64,000 bases of DNA from CAKZNE01 sp002695025 (GTDB lineage Bacteria > Bacteroidota > Bacteroidia > Flavobacteriales > Schleiferiaceae), in NCBI GenBank assembly GCA_913043285.1, contig CAJWML010000007.1:62001-126000 (forward strand), in the 5' to 3' direction. The translations under genes were made by a program, and so were the position numbers. Below the pieces are notes generated by a model. That model did no database searches and was not told where the DNA came from. It saw only the letters and a list, made by a program, of their open reading frames with translations. Below, one piece after another: positions 1 to 8,465 of this stretch. The first letter of the stretch is position 1. Every line of letters starts with the position of its first letter.

Positions 1-381
1 AAGGTAAACCTTGCAATCCACCTCTCTTTCCTTACCGATATTGGTATTGACCTTAACCACCGGACTTACCTCCAGGGTTATAAAGGCGGTATTGCGTTCA
101 CGTTCGTACTTCTTGAAATTACGGATGTGATCAAACTCCAGGCTATTGAGGTCCCATGCTCCTTTGAGAGCCTTTTTAAGATCCTCCAGCCGGGCCTCGT
201 CCTTTTCACCATAAAAGAAAATGGTTTTATTGCGTTCCATCCTACGTACATCACCTTTTCGTATCATTCCGGCACCATCTCGGATATTAGGACTTTCAAA
301 TGAGCCTATATTGATCTGAGCATGAACTTCCCAAAAGCTGGAAACAATCAGCGCCATGGCAAAAAAGTAATGTTTAAGCAT
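1..381 (-). CDS. Secreted protein of unknown function, 3' part cut off by window edge
   Basis: The reverse strand reads open from an ATG at 381 to the window edge, about 127 residues. The first 21 residues form a signal peptide (MLKHYFFAMALIVSS, ending near HAQ). The mature part is charged and mixed alpha/beta with no motif I recognise. A Bacteroidota promoter-like pair (TTTG, 18 bases, TATATTTG) lies just upstream at 402-431 on the same strand, which supports this start. The C-terminus is missing, so no function is assigned. Confidence 0.75.
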   Translation of the reverse strand, partial: MLKHYFFAMALIVSSFWEVHAQINIGSFESPNIRDGAGMIRKGDVRRMERNKTIFFYGEKDEARLEDLKKALKGAWDLNSLEFDHIRNFKKYERERNTAFITLEVSPVVKVNTNIGKEREVDCKVYL

Positions 382-401
382 AATCGTAATTGAGGTTTTC
401 A

Positions 402-431
402 CAAATATATCCATAAGTCTTTACAAGCAAA
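402..431 (-). promoter_or_regulatory. Promoter for the truncated secreted protein
   Basis: On the reverse strand TTTG (428-431) is followed after 18 bases by TATATTTG (402-409). This matches the Bacteroidota sigma-ABfr pattern (TTTG at -33, TAnnTTTG at -7) and sits about 20 bases before the ATG at 381. Confidence 0.65.
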
Positions 432-480
432 TGCCAAATGGGTAAAGCCAAACGGGAGTATTATATTAAGCGATGCTTAG

Positions 481-488
481 TACATTCG
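481..488 (+). promoter_or_regulatory. Possible -7 element for aspartate kinase
   Basis: TACATTCG resembles TAnnTTTG with one mismatch and lies 21 bases before the preferred ATG at 510. No good -33 TTG is seen, so this is weak. Confidence 0.3.
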
Positions 489-509
489 CAAACTGTAAGT
501 TTATACACA

Positions 510-1760
510 ATGAAGGTATTTAAATTTGGTGGTGCTTCCGTTAAGGATGCAGACAGTGTACGTAATGTAGCTAACGTTTTGAATCACTTCCCTGGTGAGG
601 AAATACTAATTGTAGTTTCGGCTATGGGGAAAACCACCAATGCGCTGGAAAAGGTGGTGCAGCTCTTTTTTAACGGAAAGGAGGGAGCCCTGGAGCTATT
701 ACAGGAAATCAAAGAGGACCACCTCAACATCATACGGGAACTCTTTGCTGCGGATGAACACCGTGTTCATAATGATGTGGAGATCCTCTTCAGCCAGCTG
801 GATATCATTTGCCAGGGTAAACCGGATGAAAACTTTAATAAGGCCTATGATCAGATCGTAAGTTATGGGGAACTGATCTCTACCAAGATAATTTCCAGCT
901 ACCTCAACAGCTCCGGGTATCAGAATAAGTGGCTGGATGCCCGCAGGTTGATCCGCACCGATCAGAACTACCGTTTTGCGCGGGTAGACTGGAACTTTAC
1001 GGAGCGTTTGGTGAAAGATACCATATTACCGGATAACCGCTATGTGGTTCAGGGTTTTATCGGGTCTGATGATGACCTGAACCCCACCACCCTGGGGCGT
1101 GAAGGTTCCGATTACACGGCTTCGGTCCTCGGCTATGTGCTGGGTGCGGAAGAGGTGGTGATCTGGAAGGATGTACCTGGAGTGCTGAATGGTGACCCGA
1201 AAGTGTTTGACGGAACCGCCCTCCTGAACCAGATCAGTTACCGTGAGGCCATTGAGCTGGCTTATTACGGAGCTTCCGTAATCCATCCCAAAACCATACA
1301 ACCTTTACAAAAAAAGAATATACCCCTTCGGGTGAAGTCATTTGTAAACCCGGATGCGGTGGGTACGCTTATCCGCGAAGGTTCAGATCTGGACCCGGTA
1401 TTGCCTTGTTTCATCAAAAAAGATAACCAGGTGCTCATTACCGTTTCCACCCGTGACCTGGCTTTTATTGTGGAAGAACACCTGAGCAAGATCTACAAGG
1501 TGTTTCACCAGTATGGCATCCGTGTTAACCTGTCGCAGAACACAGCGGTAAGTTCTTCCTTTTGTATTAACCATGATCCTATTACCACTCCGGTGATCCT
1601 GGATGAATTGCAAAAGGATTTTGATGTGTCCTATAATGAGGATGTAAAGCTTTACAGCGTAAGGCATTATGATGATGAGGCCCGTACCCGCGTTCAACGT
1701 ACCGGGAAAATAATGTTGGAACAAATTAGCCGCAATACCTACCAGGTAATAACGGTTTAA
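510..1760 (+). CDS. Aspartate kinase (monofunctional)
   Basis: Phosphorylates aspartate to aspartyl-4-phosphate, the first step to lysine, threonine, methionine and diaminopimelate. The protein of 416 residues opens with the amino-acid kinase signature KFGGAS at residues 4-9, has the REGSDYTAS substrate/nucleotide segment near 217-225, and ends in an ACT-like regulatory region (about 300-416). The open frame reaches back to 438, but the ATG at 510 puts KFGGAS at the normal distance from the N-terminus. No homoserine dehydrogenase domain is fused. The next gene starts 42 bases downstream on the same strand. Cytoplasmic; feedback control through the ACT region is expected from the family. Confidence 0.93.
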   Translation: MKVFKFGGASVKDADSVRNVANVLNHFPGEEILIVVSAMGKTTNALEKVVQLFFNGKEGALELLQEIKEDHLNIIRELFAADEHRVHNDVEILFSQLDIICQGKPDENFNKAYDQIVSYGELISTKIISSYLNSSGYQNKWLDARRLIRTDQNYRFARVDWNFTERLVKDTILPDNRYVVQGFIGSDDDLNPTTLGREGSDYTASVLGYVLGAEEVVIWKDVPGVLNGDPKVFDGTALLNQISYREAIELAYYGASVIHPKTIQPLQKKNIPLRVKSFVNPDAVGTLIREGSDLDPVLPCFIKKDNQVLITVSTRDLAFIVEEHLSKIYKVFHQYGIRVNLSQNTAVSSSFCINHDPITTPVILDELQKDFDVSYNEDVKLYSVRHYDDEARTRVQRTGKIMLEQISRNTYQVITV

Positions 1761-1802
1761 GCCATTTAAAATGGTTAGCTTTACGGAAAATGCCGCAGAG
1801 TA

Positions 1803-3542
1803 GTGAGCCTGGTTAACAAAAGTGATATTGCCAAAGTAGTTCAACTGGACAAAATTGGCCTTTCAGGCCTGGCCAAACCCATCATGGATATCCTCCGTAT
1901 TTCGGATATCAACGAAGTGTACAGCAAGTTTGAAGAGCTGCACGGAGTGGAATTCATCGATGCTATTCTCAAGGAATTCAAGGTAACTTTTGATTATTAC
2001 GAAGAAGAGCTCAGGCGCATTCCCAAAGAAGGCCCCTTTATAACCATTTCCAATCACCCGCTTGGAGGCATTGACGGTATCATCCTCATTAAGCTTATCA
2101 GCCAGGTGCGCCCCGACTATAAGGTGATGGCCAACTTCCTGTTGCAAAAGGTAGAGCCCCTCAAGGAATTTATCATGCCGGTAAATCCCTTTGACAATAA
2201 AGATATACGCTCCAGTTTTACCGGGATCAAGGACAGCATGGAGCATGTAAAAGCAGGACACCCATTAGGGATATTTCCGGCCGGGGAGGTAAGCACCTAT
2301 AAATTTGAAGAAGGGAAGATCTCTGACAAACCCTGGGAGGAAAGTGCCATCAAGATGATCCGGAAGATGGAAGTACCGGTAATACCGGTTTATTTCAAGG
2401 CGCGCAACAGTGCCTTCTTTTACCTCCTTTCCGCCTTGCATCCCAACCTGCGTACGGCTAAACTTCCATCGGAACTGCTACATCAGAAGAATAAGTCCAT
2501 TCGCATACGTATTGGCCGGGCCATTCCGGTAAAGGAGCAAAATGGTTATAAAACACCGGAGCATTACGGTGCTTTTCTCCGGCAGCGAACGTATTTACTG
2601 AGGCAGGCCTTGTCGCCCGAAAAAAAGCTTTTTTCCTTAAAGCGACCGGATGAACCTAAGGATATCATTGCCCCGGTGGCTACGGAGATCCTGGAGGCTG
2701 AGTTGGAAGCTCTGCGCTCTACCAATGCCTTTCTTTTTGAACAAAAGAATTATGAGCTTTTTATTGCCCCGTCCAGGCGCATCTCCAATCTTCTCACAGA
2801 AATAGGTCGCCTTCGCGAACTAACCTTCCGCGCTATTGGTGAGGGAACTAACCTTCCTCTGGACCTGGATACCTATGACTATCATTACGAGCACCTTATA
2901 CTCTGGGATAAGGAAAGCCGCAAGCTGGCGGGTTCTTATCGCCTTGGAATAGGTAGTGATATTTATACAAGGTACGGGGTAAAGGGCTTTTACGTAACCA
3001 CCCTTTTCAGGGTAGACGATTATATGCACGATGTATTCGCAAAGTCACTGGAAATGGGGCGGGCCTTTATTACTCGTGAGCAGCAGCTGAAGCCTTTGCC
3101 GCTTTTTCTTTTATGGCGGGGTATTATCCTGGTGCTGAAACGTCATCCGGAATTGGAATTTATAACGGGCTGCGCCAGCATCAGCAATAAGTTTTCGCGT
3201 TTCAGTAAATCCCTTATGGTGGAATATCTCACTACCCATCACGGTGATCCGGAAATGGCGGAGCATATACGTCCGCGTAAACCCTTCAAGCCTAAACTCA
3301 AGGATGAACATAAGGATGTGGTGTTTGAGAGCAGTGATGACGATCTCAATAAATTCGACCGCCTCATCGAAGACCTGGAACCGGGAGATATGCGTTTTCC
3401 GGTGCTGATCAAAAAATACATCAAGCAGAATGCCCGTATTGTCTGTTTCAATGTAGATCCGCTTTTCAATGACTCTTTGGATGGCTTTATGTACATACGC
3501 ATCAGTGACCTTCCGGAAGAAACCTTATCACCGTCCAAATAA
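1803..3542 (+). CDS. OlsF-like bifunctional acyltransferase (PlsC-type plus GNAT-type)
   Basis: 579 residues starting at GTG. The N-terminal half is a lysophospholipid O-acyltransferase: SNHPLGGIDG at 83-92 provides the catalytic His85 and Asp91 (HX5D rather than the usual HX4D spacing), and FPAGEVS at 158-164 replaces the common FPEGT block, as in haemolysin-like acyltransferases. The C-terminal part (about 300-500) resembles the OlsB-type N-acyltransferase GNAT domain. This order is that of OlsF, which makes ornithine or glycine lipids in Serratia and Flavobacterium; that role is inferred here. It would act at the inner face of the membrane. It follows aspartate kinase by 42 bases and may be cotranscribed. 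Confidence 0.8.
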   Translation: MSLVNKSDIAKVVQLDKIGLSGLAKPIMDILRISDINEVYSKFEELHGVEFIDAILKEFKVTFDYYEEELRRIPKEGPFITISNHPLGGIDGIILIKLISQVRPDYKVMANFLLQKVEPLKEFIMPVNPFDNKDIRSSFTGIKDSMEHVKAGHPLGIFPAGEVSTYKFEEGKISDKPWEESAIKMIRKMEVPVIPVYFKARNSAFFYLLSALHPNLRTAKLPSELLHQKNKSIRIRIGRAIPVKEQNGYKTPEHYGAFLRQRTYLLRQALSPEKKLFSLKRPDEPKDIIAPVATEILEAELEALRSTNAFLFEQKNYELFIAPSRRISNLLTEIGRLRELTFRAIGEGTNLPLDLDTYDYHYEHLILWDKESRKLAGSYRLGIGSDIYTRYGVKGFYVTTLFRVDDYMHDVFAKSLEMGRAFITREQQLKPLPLFLLWRGIILVLKRHPELEFITGCASISNKFSRFSKSLMVEYLTTHHGDPEMAEHIRPRKPFKPKLKDEHKDVVFESSDDDLNKFDRLIEDLEPGDMRFPVLIKKYIKQNARIVCFNVDPLFNDSLDGFMYIRISDLPEETLSPSK

Positions 3543-3640
3543 TAACGCTGGTCCGTACCACCGTTGGGTAAAGCCTTTCACTCAAGCAATAATCCTGTCT
3601 ATTTAGTTGATTTTCTCCGCCTTGTAAAGGAATTGTTTTA

Positions 3641-3657
3641 AATTGGTATCACCAATT
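3641..3657. promoter_or_regulatory. Perfect inverted repeat before the cytochrome gene (candidate operator)
   Basis: AATTGGT (3641-3647), a 3-base spacer, then ACCAATT (3651-3657). The short symmetric spacer suits a dimeric regulator better than a terminator. It ends 15 bases before the ATG at 3673. Confidence 0.45.
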
Positions 3658-3672
3658 AAACCAAACTTTACC

Positions 3673-6351
3673 ATGATGCGCCCGATCAAGATCCTTGCGG
3701 TATTGACCGCACTTTTCCTATTAGGATTTTCACTTTATAAAATTGATGATCATGTGCGGAACGATGCCGGGAGACCATCCCCGCTTCCGCTACCCAGTAC
3801 TTTACCCCTGGATCAATACGAAGATCTTTTGTACAGTTTCCTGGATAAGCTGGAGTACGAAAAACTAGGCTGGAAGAGGGATAAAGGTGTACGGAATACC
3901 GGTCCTTTTGTAAACGGCCAGATGTACGGTGTTCACCCCGCAGTGGTGATCTATTACTCCCCGGAAGTGATCAGGTGGCTGAAGAACGGTCGGGAAGGGG
4001 AAATCCCGGACGGAGCCATGATTGTAAAAGTAATGTATTCAGCTCCTGCGCAGCGCTATACCCATAGTACTATGAAGGAGTTGAGTGAGCTCATTCATGA
4101 TAAGGATGCAAAGCTCTTTGATGGATGGACGGTAATGGTGAAGGATAAGAATGGCTCCAAGGATGGTTGGTTCTGGAGTTATTATGCACCGGGTCAGCCG
4201 GTTGATCCCCTTAATAAATACCCTTTTGATTACCCCAATTCCGGCTTTGGTAATTATTGTATCCGCTGCCATGCCTCTGCTGAAAAGGAATTTACCTTCA
4301 GTAGCCTGTCCAATATTGAAGGGGAACCCGGAACGCCCATTTCCTATTACGTGGATAACTCTTGGCAAACCAATGAATTTAACGGTTATGAGGATGCCCA
4401 TGAAAAACTGGCTAAAGCATTGACCGTTGGAGGTTATGAGGCGAAGGATCAGAAGGAGTATATCAATGAAGCTTTTCTCCAGACCTATCACCAGATGAAG
4501 CCGGTAGCGGCAAAGGATGTAAGCCGTTTTCCCCCGGAAACCTATGATCATGTGATCTCCGGCCCGAAAGGCCCGGGTCAGTTCCTCACTTCAGATCAGT
4601 GTATTTCCTGCCATGATGGGCAGAGTGGTGCCTTCCTACCCAATATGATCACTGCACAGGGAGACTCAGTGGTGAATGTTTCACCTTATGGAGAATGGCG
4701 CTGGTCCATGATGGGGCTTGCCGGTCGTGATCCGATTTTCTTTGCACAACTGGAAAGTGAAAAAGCCATTCACAACCAGAAAAACCTACCCAATACTATT
4801 CAGAACCTGTGTTTTAGCTGTCATGGGGTGATGGGGCAACGTCAGTTCCATATCGACTATAATTCTCCGGATTCACTCTTTAAAGAAGAAATTGTATACC
4901 ACTCCGGTAAGGATGGTTATGATATGACCAAACCGTATAATAAATACGGTGCCCTGGCCCGTGATGGGATCTCTTGTATGAGCTGCCACCAGATCATTGA
5001 TGATGGTAAATCCCTCAAAGAGATTGAAACCGGGAAATTTGCAGTGTCAGCACCCGGAGAAGTACACGGGCCTTTTGAAAATCCTCCCATTCATGCTATG
5101 GATAATGGCTTAGGTATTAAGCCTGTGTACAGTAAGTACACCAAATCATCCCGCCTGTGCGGCAGCTGCCATACCATTAACCTTCCGGTTTTTGATGCGG
5201 AAGGCAACCAGCATGGTACCCATTACGAACAGGCCACTTACCTGGAATGGTTGAACAGCTCTTTTCAGAACGAGTATGAGCCTAAAGGCAGTAATGTGCA
5301 AACCTGTCAGGATTGTCACATGCCTTCTCAATATCCCTTTAAGGCTAAAAATGAGCTGGCTTTTAAGATCGCCAATATCCAGGACCAGGATTATCCGGAG
5401 GCCGATCACCTGGCGGCACTTGGGGATATTACCCTGGAAACGCGCCAGGATTATCGCAGGCATACCTTGCTGGGGATCAATTTGTACGCTCTGGAAATGT
5501 TCAACCAGTTTGACGATGTGTTGGGCGTGCGTAAAAAGGATTACATGACCGGGCTTTACGGCTTGAGCAATGCCATAGTGGTGTCCAATCGCCTGGCTAA
5601 GGAACACAGTGTACAGGTGGAGATCGAAAAGGTGGATTATGAGAAAGGTAAGTTGCGGGCACAGGTTAAGCTCACCAACCTCGTGGGGCATCGTTTTCCT
5701 TCCGGTGTGGGCTTCAGAAGGGCTTTCCTGCAGTTTGCGGTGATAGACAGGCATGGAGATACAGTGTGGGCCTCAGGCCGTACCAATAGTGTAGGCGTGG
5801 TTGTGGATGCCAAAGGCCAGCCTCTTCCTTCGGAATTCCTTACACCCAATGAACAAGGTGTCCAGCAGTATGAACCCCATTACCAAATCATTACCCGCCA
5901 GGACCAGGTGCAGATCTACCAGGAACTTACCAAAAACTGGGAAGGCCAGTTTACCACCAGTTTTGTAGCTATTGCCAAGGTGGTGAAGGATAACCGTTTA
6001 TTGCCACAGGGATGGACCCCTAAAGGTCCCAAAGGTCTGGACCCGGACATGGTGGAAGCTACACATCCGCACGGAAAGGCCACGGGAGATGAACTATACA
6101 TGAGCGGGAAAGGCCAGGACGCCATAGTGTACCAAACCGACATTCCCGCAGCAAAGGCCAAGGGAGGGAAAGTTGTAGCTACCCTGTATTACCAATCCAT
6201 TCCTCCGTATTATCTTAATCAACGATTTAATACGGCTAAGGGAAAAGATGGTCAGCGGCTGTATTACCTGGCCAGCCACCTTAATACCAAAAACACCCCG
6301 GTAGAAGGCTGGAAACTGGTTACCGGGCAGGCTGAAACCAGTATTCCTTAA
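3673..6351 (+). CDS. Six-haem cytochrome c with P460-like N-terminal region
   Basis: 892 residues from the ATG at 3673; the frame opens at a TTG at 3643, but the ATG directly precedes a hydrophobic signal/anchor (ILAVLTALFLLGFSLY). Six CXXCH haem sites appear in order: CIRCH, CISCH, CFSCH, CMSCH, CGSCH, CQDCH. The region before and around the first haem (DGWFWSYYAPG... then FGNYCIRCHA and a following F-T-F) resembles cytochrome P460, a hydroxylamine/NO-chemistry family. The other five haems resemble cytochrome c554-type multihaem proteins. The haem-free C-terminal third has a beta-sandwich-like NLVGHRFPSG block. Exported to the periplasm or outer face. First gene of a likely operon: LpxR-like gene after 31 bases, protease after that. 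Electron partner and substrate unknown. Confidence 0.82.
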   Translation: MMRPIKILAVLTALFLLGFSLYKIDDHVRNDAGRPSPLPLPSTLPLDQYEDLLYSFLDKLEYEKLGWKRDKGVRNTGPFVNGQMYGVHPAVVIYYSPEVIRWLKNGREGEIPDGAMIVKVMYSAPAQRYTHSTMKELSELIHDKDAKLFDGWTVMVKDKNGSKDGWFWSYYAPGQPVDPLNKYPFDYPNSGFGNYCIRCHASAEKEFTFSSLSNIEGEPGTPISYYVDNSWQTNEFNGYEDAHEKLAKALTVGGYEAKDQKEYINEAFLQTYHQMKPVAAKDVSRFPPETYDHVISGPKGPGQFLTSDQCISCHDGQSGAFLPNMITAQGDSVVNVSPYGEWRWSMMGLAGRDPIFFAQLESEKAIHNQKNLPNTIQNLCFSCHGVMGQRQFHIDYNSPDSLFKEEIVYHSGKDGYDMTKPYNKYGALARDGISCMSCHQIIDDGKSLKEIETGKFAVSAPGEVHGPFENPPIHAMDNGLGIKPVYSKYTKSSRLCGSCHTINLPVFDAEGNQHGTHYEQATYLEWLNSSFQNEYEPKGSNVQTCQDCHMPSQYPFKAKNELAFKIANIQDQDYPEADHLAALGDITLETRQDYRRHTLLGINLYALEMFNQFDDVLGVRKKDYMTGLYGLSNAIVVSNRLAKEHSVQVEIEKVDYEKGKLRAQVKLTNLVGHRFPSGVGFRRAFLQFAVIDRHGDTVWASGRTNSVGVVVDAKGQPLPSEFLTPNEQGVQQYEPHYQIITRQDQVQIYQELTKNWEGQFTTSFVAIAKVVKDNRLLPQGWTPKGPKGLDPDMVEATHPHGKATGDELYMSGKGQDAIVYQTDIPAAKAKGGKVVATLYYQSIPPYYLNQRFNTAKGKDGQRLYYLASHLNTKNTPVEGWKLVTGQAETSIP

Positions 6352-6382
6352 AATAGTGCTCATACAAATCAACCAAAAGAAC

Positions 6383-7615
6383 ATGAAATTGAAAACTAAA
6401 CTGAAGCTCATCGGCCTCGTAATGCTGGGTACGATGGATATGTATGCCCAGCCTACCACTACCAACAATGGGAATGCTGACAATAATTCCAATAAAAATA
6501 TCTCACGATACGGTTCTTCGTATACCGAGCGCGGGATCACCGGTTTTATATTTTCATCCGACCAGGATTTTTTGAACGTAGCGGGACCTAACCGTGACGC
6601 CAATTATACCATGGGAGCCCAGCTTCAGTGGTTCGGACCGGGTACCAATTCCAGGATACTGGGTTTTCCGTGGTTGCTGGCCGGTGTGGATCAAGCCCTT
6701 TTTACGGGAGGCAAACGTTTTCTGTCTGACGAGCGAGAAGGACAATTGGATAAATTCCGTTCCAATTTTGGTTTTGGGGTAAGTGCTTTTACCCCGGAAG
6801 CCCTTGACCTGGCAGTGCCCGATACTACAGATCGGCCCTATGCTTCAACGCTTTTTATAAGGACCGGCCGGGTGTACGGTAGTGCCAACAGCCCCTGGAT
6901 GCTGGAAACTTCATTGACCTTTGATATTCTGGGTTTGCATATTGCGGAATTTGTGCAAACGGCCATTCACAGTGGTCAACGCATCAATGACCCTGATGCC
7001 CGGCCTAACCCTCAAGGTTGGGATCAGCAGGTGAGCAATGGCTTCGGGTTATCCGCATCCTATGAGGCTACTGCCTACCGCCCTTTGCTCAGGGCTTTTA
7101 ATGAAAGCGGAACTCCTGTTAAACGTTGGGTTACACCGTATTGGGGTGGAGGGGTTTCCCTGGGTACCTATACCCGTGCGCGGGGAACCTTGGGCCTGGT
7201 CATTGGGAGAGCACCTGATACCGATGGACAATCCATCCCCAGTATGTTTTCCCTGGATATAGGTCGCGCTGAACGGGACAATGCAAAAAAAGATGAGGTG
7301 GGTGGAGTGAATTATGATTCTTATGAGATTGGAAAATGTAAGAAGGGAGATTTCCAGGTTTTCTTTGATGCCAAGGCACACCTCAATGTATGGGGGTACA
7401 ACGCGCTCCTGCAGGGACTGCCATGGTCTGACGACCCTTATACCTTAAGCGGATCGGATATTGAGCGCCTTACTATTCTCTGGAATGCCAATCTTCACAT
7501 CATTTTTCGTACTACTTATTTAAGGGGCGGTCTGGGAGCCCGTACGCGGGAGTTCAAGAGGTCAGGAGGCATGCCGCACGGTTGGGGAACCCTTGCTTTT
7601 GGATGGATACTTTAA
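6383..7615 (+). CDS. LpxR-family lipid A 3'-O-deacylase-like outer membrane protein
   Basis: 410 residues from the ATG at 6383 (a GTG at 6356 is less likely because the signal peptide starts at 6383; cleavage near MYAQ). The body matches the LpxR/DUF2219 barrel: an early SDQDF block where LpxR has the Asn-Asp active-site pair, TDRPYASTLF (family RPYAG block), GLHIAEFVQTAIHSG carrying the family His, and QGWDQQ. LpxR removes the 3'-acyloxyacyl chain of lipid A at the outer membrane. The Asn of the active-site pair seems replaced, so activity is uncertain. It lies 31 bases after the cytochrome gene and 9 bases before the protease gene. Confidence 0.75.
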   Translation: MKLKTKLKLIGLVMLGTMDMYAQPTTTNNGNADNNSNKNISRYGSSYTERGITGFIFSSDQDFLNVAGPNRDANYTMGAQLQWFGPGTNSRILGFPWLLAGVDQALFTGGKRFLSDEREGQLDKFRSNFGFGVSAFTPEALDLAVPDTTDRPYASTLFIRTGRVYGSANSPWMLETSLTFDILGLHIAEFVQTAIHSGQRINDPDARPNPQGWDQQVSNGFGLSASYEATAYRPLLRAFNESGTPVKRWVTPYWGGGVSLGTYTRARGTLGLVIGRAPDTDGQSIPSMFSLDIGRAERDNAKKDEVGGVNYDSYEIGKCKKGDFQVFFDAKAHLNVWGYNALLQGLPWSDDPYTLSGSDIERLTILWNANLHIIFRTTYLRGGLGARTREFKRSGGMPHGWGTLAFGWIL

Positions 7616-7624
7616 AAAGGTAGT

Positions 7625-8221
7625 ATGAAAGTAAGTGGTGGTATGCGTATCCGTAATGCCCGTACCGGTTCATCCGGTACATTAGGCATCGTAGTGCTTC
7701 GGGGCCAGCAAAAGGTGGGGCTCACCAATCATCATGTGTTGTACGGTTTTAATACCGATCCCGTTAAAGGTCAGTTCGGTGACCGGGTGGAAGTAGAAAC
7801 TGCCCCGGGTCAGTTTTCTTACCTGGGTACGGTAGGAGATACCAGCGAAGCTATTGATGCTTCCCTGGTACATATAGACGAAAATTCCGGGCTGGATGTG
7901 CAGGTGTATAAAGTTGAAAATTACGCCATAGGTAAACTGGATTCCTCTAAGCTCAGCAAGGGCTTACCCGTGTACAAAAAGGGATCCAGTTCACTATGGA
8001 CGCAAGCGGTGGTGCAAGGGTATAAAAAAGGCCCGGTTACCCTAAGGGGTGTGCCTAATGTTTCCCTGCCCGGGGATAGTGGTACAGTATGGCTGGATTG
8101 GATCCCTCCATTTACGGTACACGCATTACACTATTGGGGTAACAACGAGGGGAGTGTAGCCTGGGGAGTAAATATTGCCAAAGTAGTGGCTGCTTTCGGG
8201 CTCAACCCCAAAGCACCATAA
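7625..8221 (+). CDS. Trypsin-like serine protease without signal peptide
   Basis: 198 residues. A chymotrypsin-fold triad is readable: TNHHVL with His37, AIDASLV with Asp78, and LPGDSGTVW with Ser152 in the GDSG box. There is no signal peptide, lipobox or membrane segment, so it is predicted to stay in the cytoplasm or leave by a non-classical route, unlike most proteases of this fold. It starts 9 bases after the LpxR-like gene and is probably cotranscribed with it and the cytochrome. A hairpin and 230 noncoding bases separate it from the next protease gene. Substrate unknown. Confidence 0.8.
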   Translation: MKVSGGMRIRNARTGSSGTLGIVVLRGQQKVGLTNHHVLYGFNTDPVKGQFGDRVEVETAPGQFSYLGTVGDTSEAIDASLVHIDENSGLDVQVYKVENYAIGKLDSSKLSKGLPVYKKGSSSLWTQAVVQGYKKGPVTLRGVPNVSLPGDSGTVWLDWIPPFTVHALHYWGNNEGSVAWGVNIAKVVAAFGLNPKAP

Positions 8222-8323
8222 TTTGTGTGGACTGCTGGCGGCAACCAGGAATACTGGAACTTTTAAGTTTCGGGGAAGGGGGGTCGTTAAAGGGATAACG
8301 ATATAGCCTAAAAACGTTAGCGT

Positions 8324-8345
8324 GAATCACCAGATTCCGTGATTC
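8324..8345. other. Hairpin between the two protease genes
   Basis: GAATCAC (8324-8330) and GTGATTC (8339-8345) form a perfect 7-bp stem with an 8-base loop. No T-run follows, so it is not a standard terminator. It lies in the 230-base gap 8222-8451 and could be an operator or an RNA-processing structure. Confidence 0.4.
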
Positions 8346-8390
8346 TGCCCCGTGCTCTGATTTCATAAATTAGCAATAAACCAAACCTTC

Positions 8391-8465
8391 ATGAAATTCG
8401 CTTATACCATACCTGCAAAATCGTATTGTCCACCTAAAATGTATCTGACAAATGCGAACGCTTAA
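8391..8465 (+). other. 24-codon mini-ORF overlapping the S8 protease start (leader or broken N-terminus)
   Basis: An ATG at 8391 opens a 24-residue frame (MKFAYTIPAKSYCPPK, then MYLTNANA) that stops at 8463-8465, 14 bases inside the S8 protease ORF. The composition looks coding, and it reads like the natural N-terminus of the protease if a +1 shift occurred around GCT-TAA-G at 8460-8466. The protease frame itself is blocked upstream by TGA at 8446-8448. Either a translated leader, a real frameshift or programmed frameshifting. Confidence 0.45.

Noticed and set aside
438..509. Extended start of aspartate kinase
   Set aside because: The 24 extra residues are unlike the family and overlap promoter sequence; ATG 510 fits the conserved start.
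4039..4551. 170-codon frame opposite the cytochrome
   Set aside because: Opposite haem-binding codons; a shadow.
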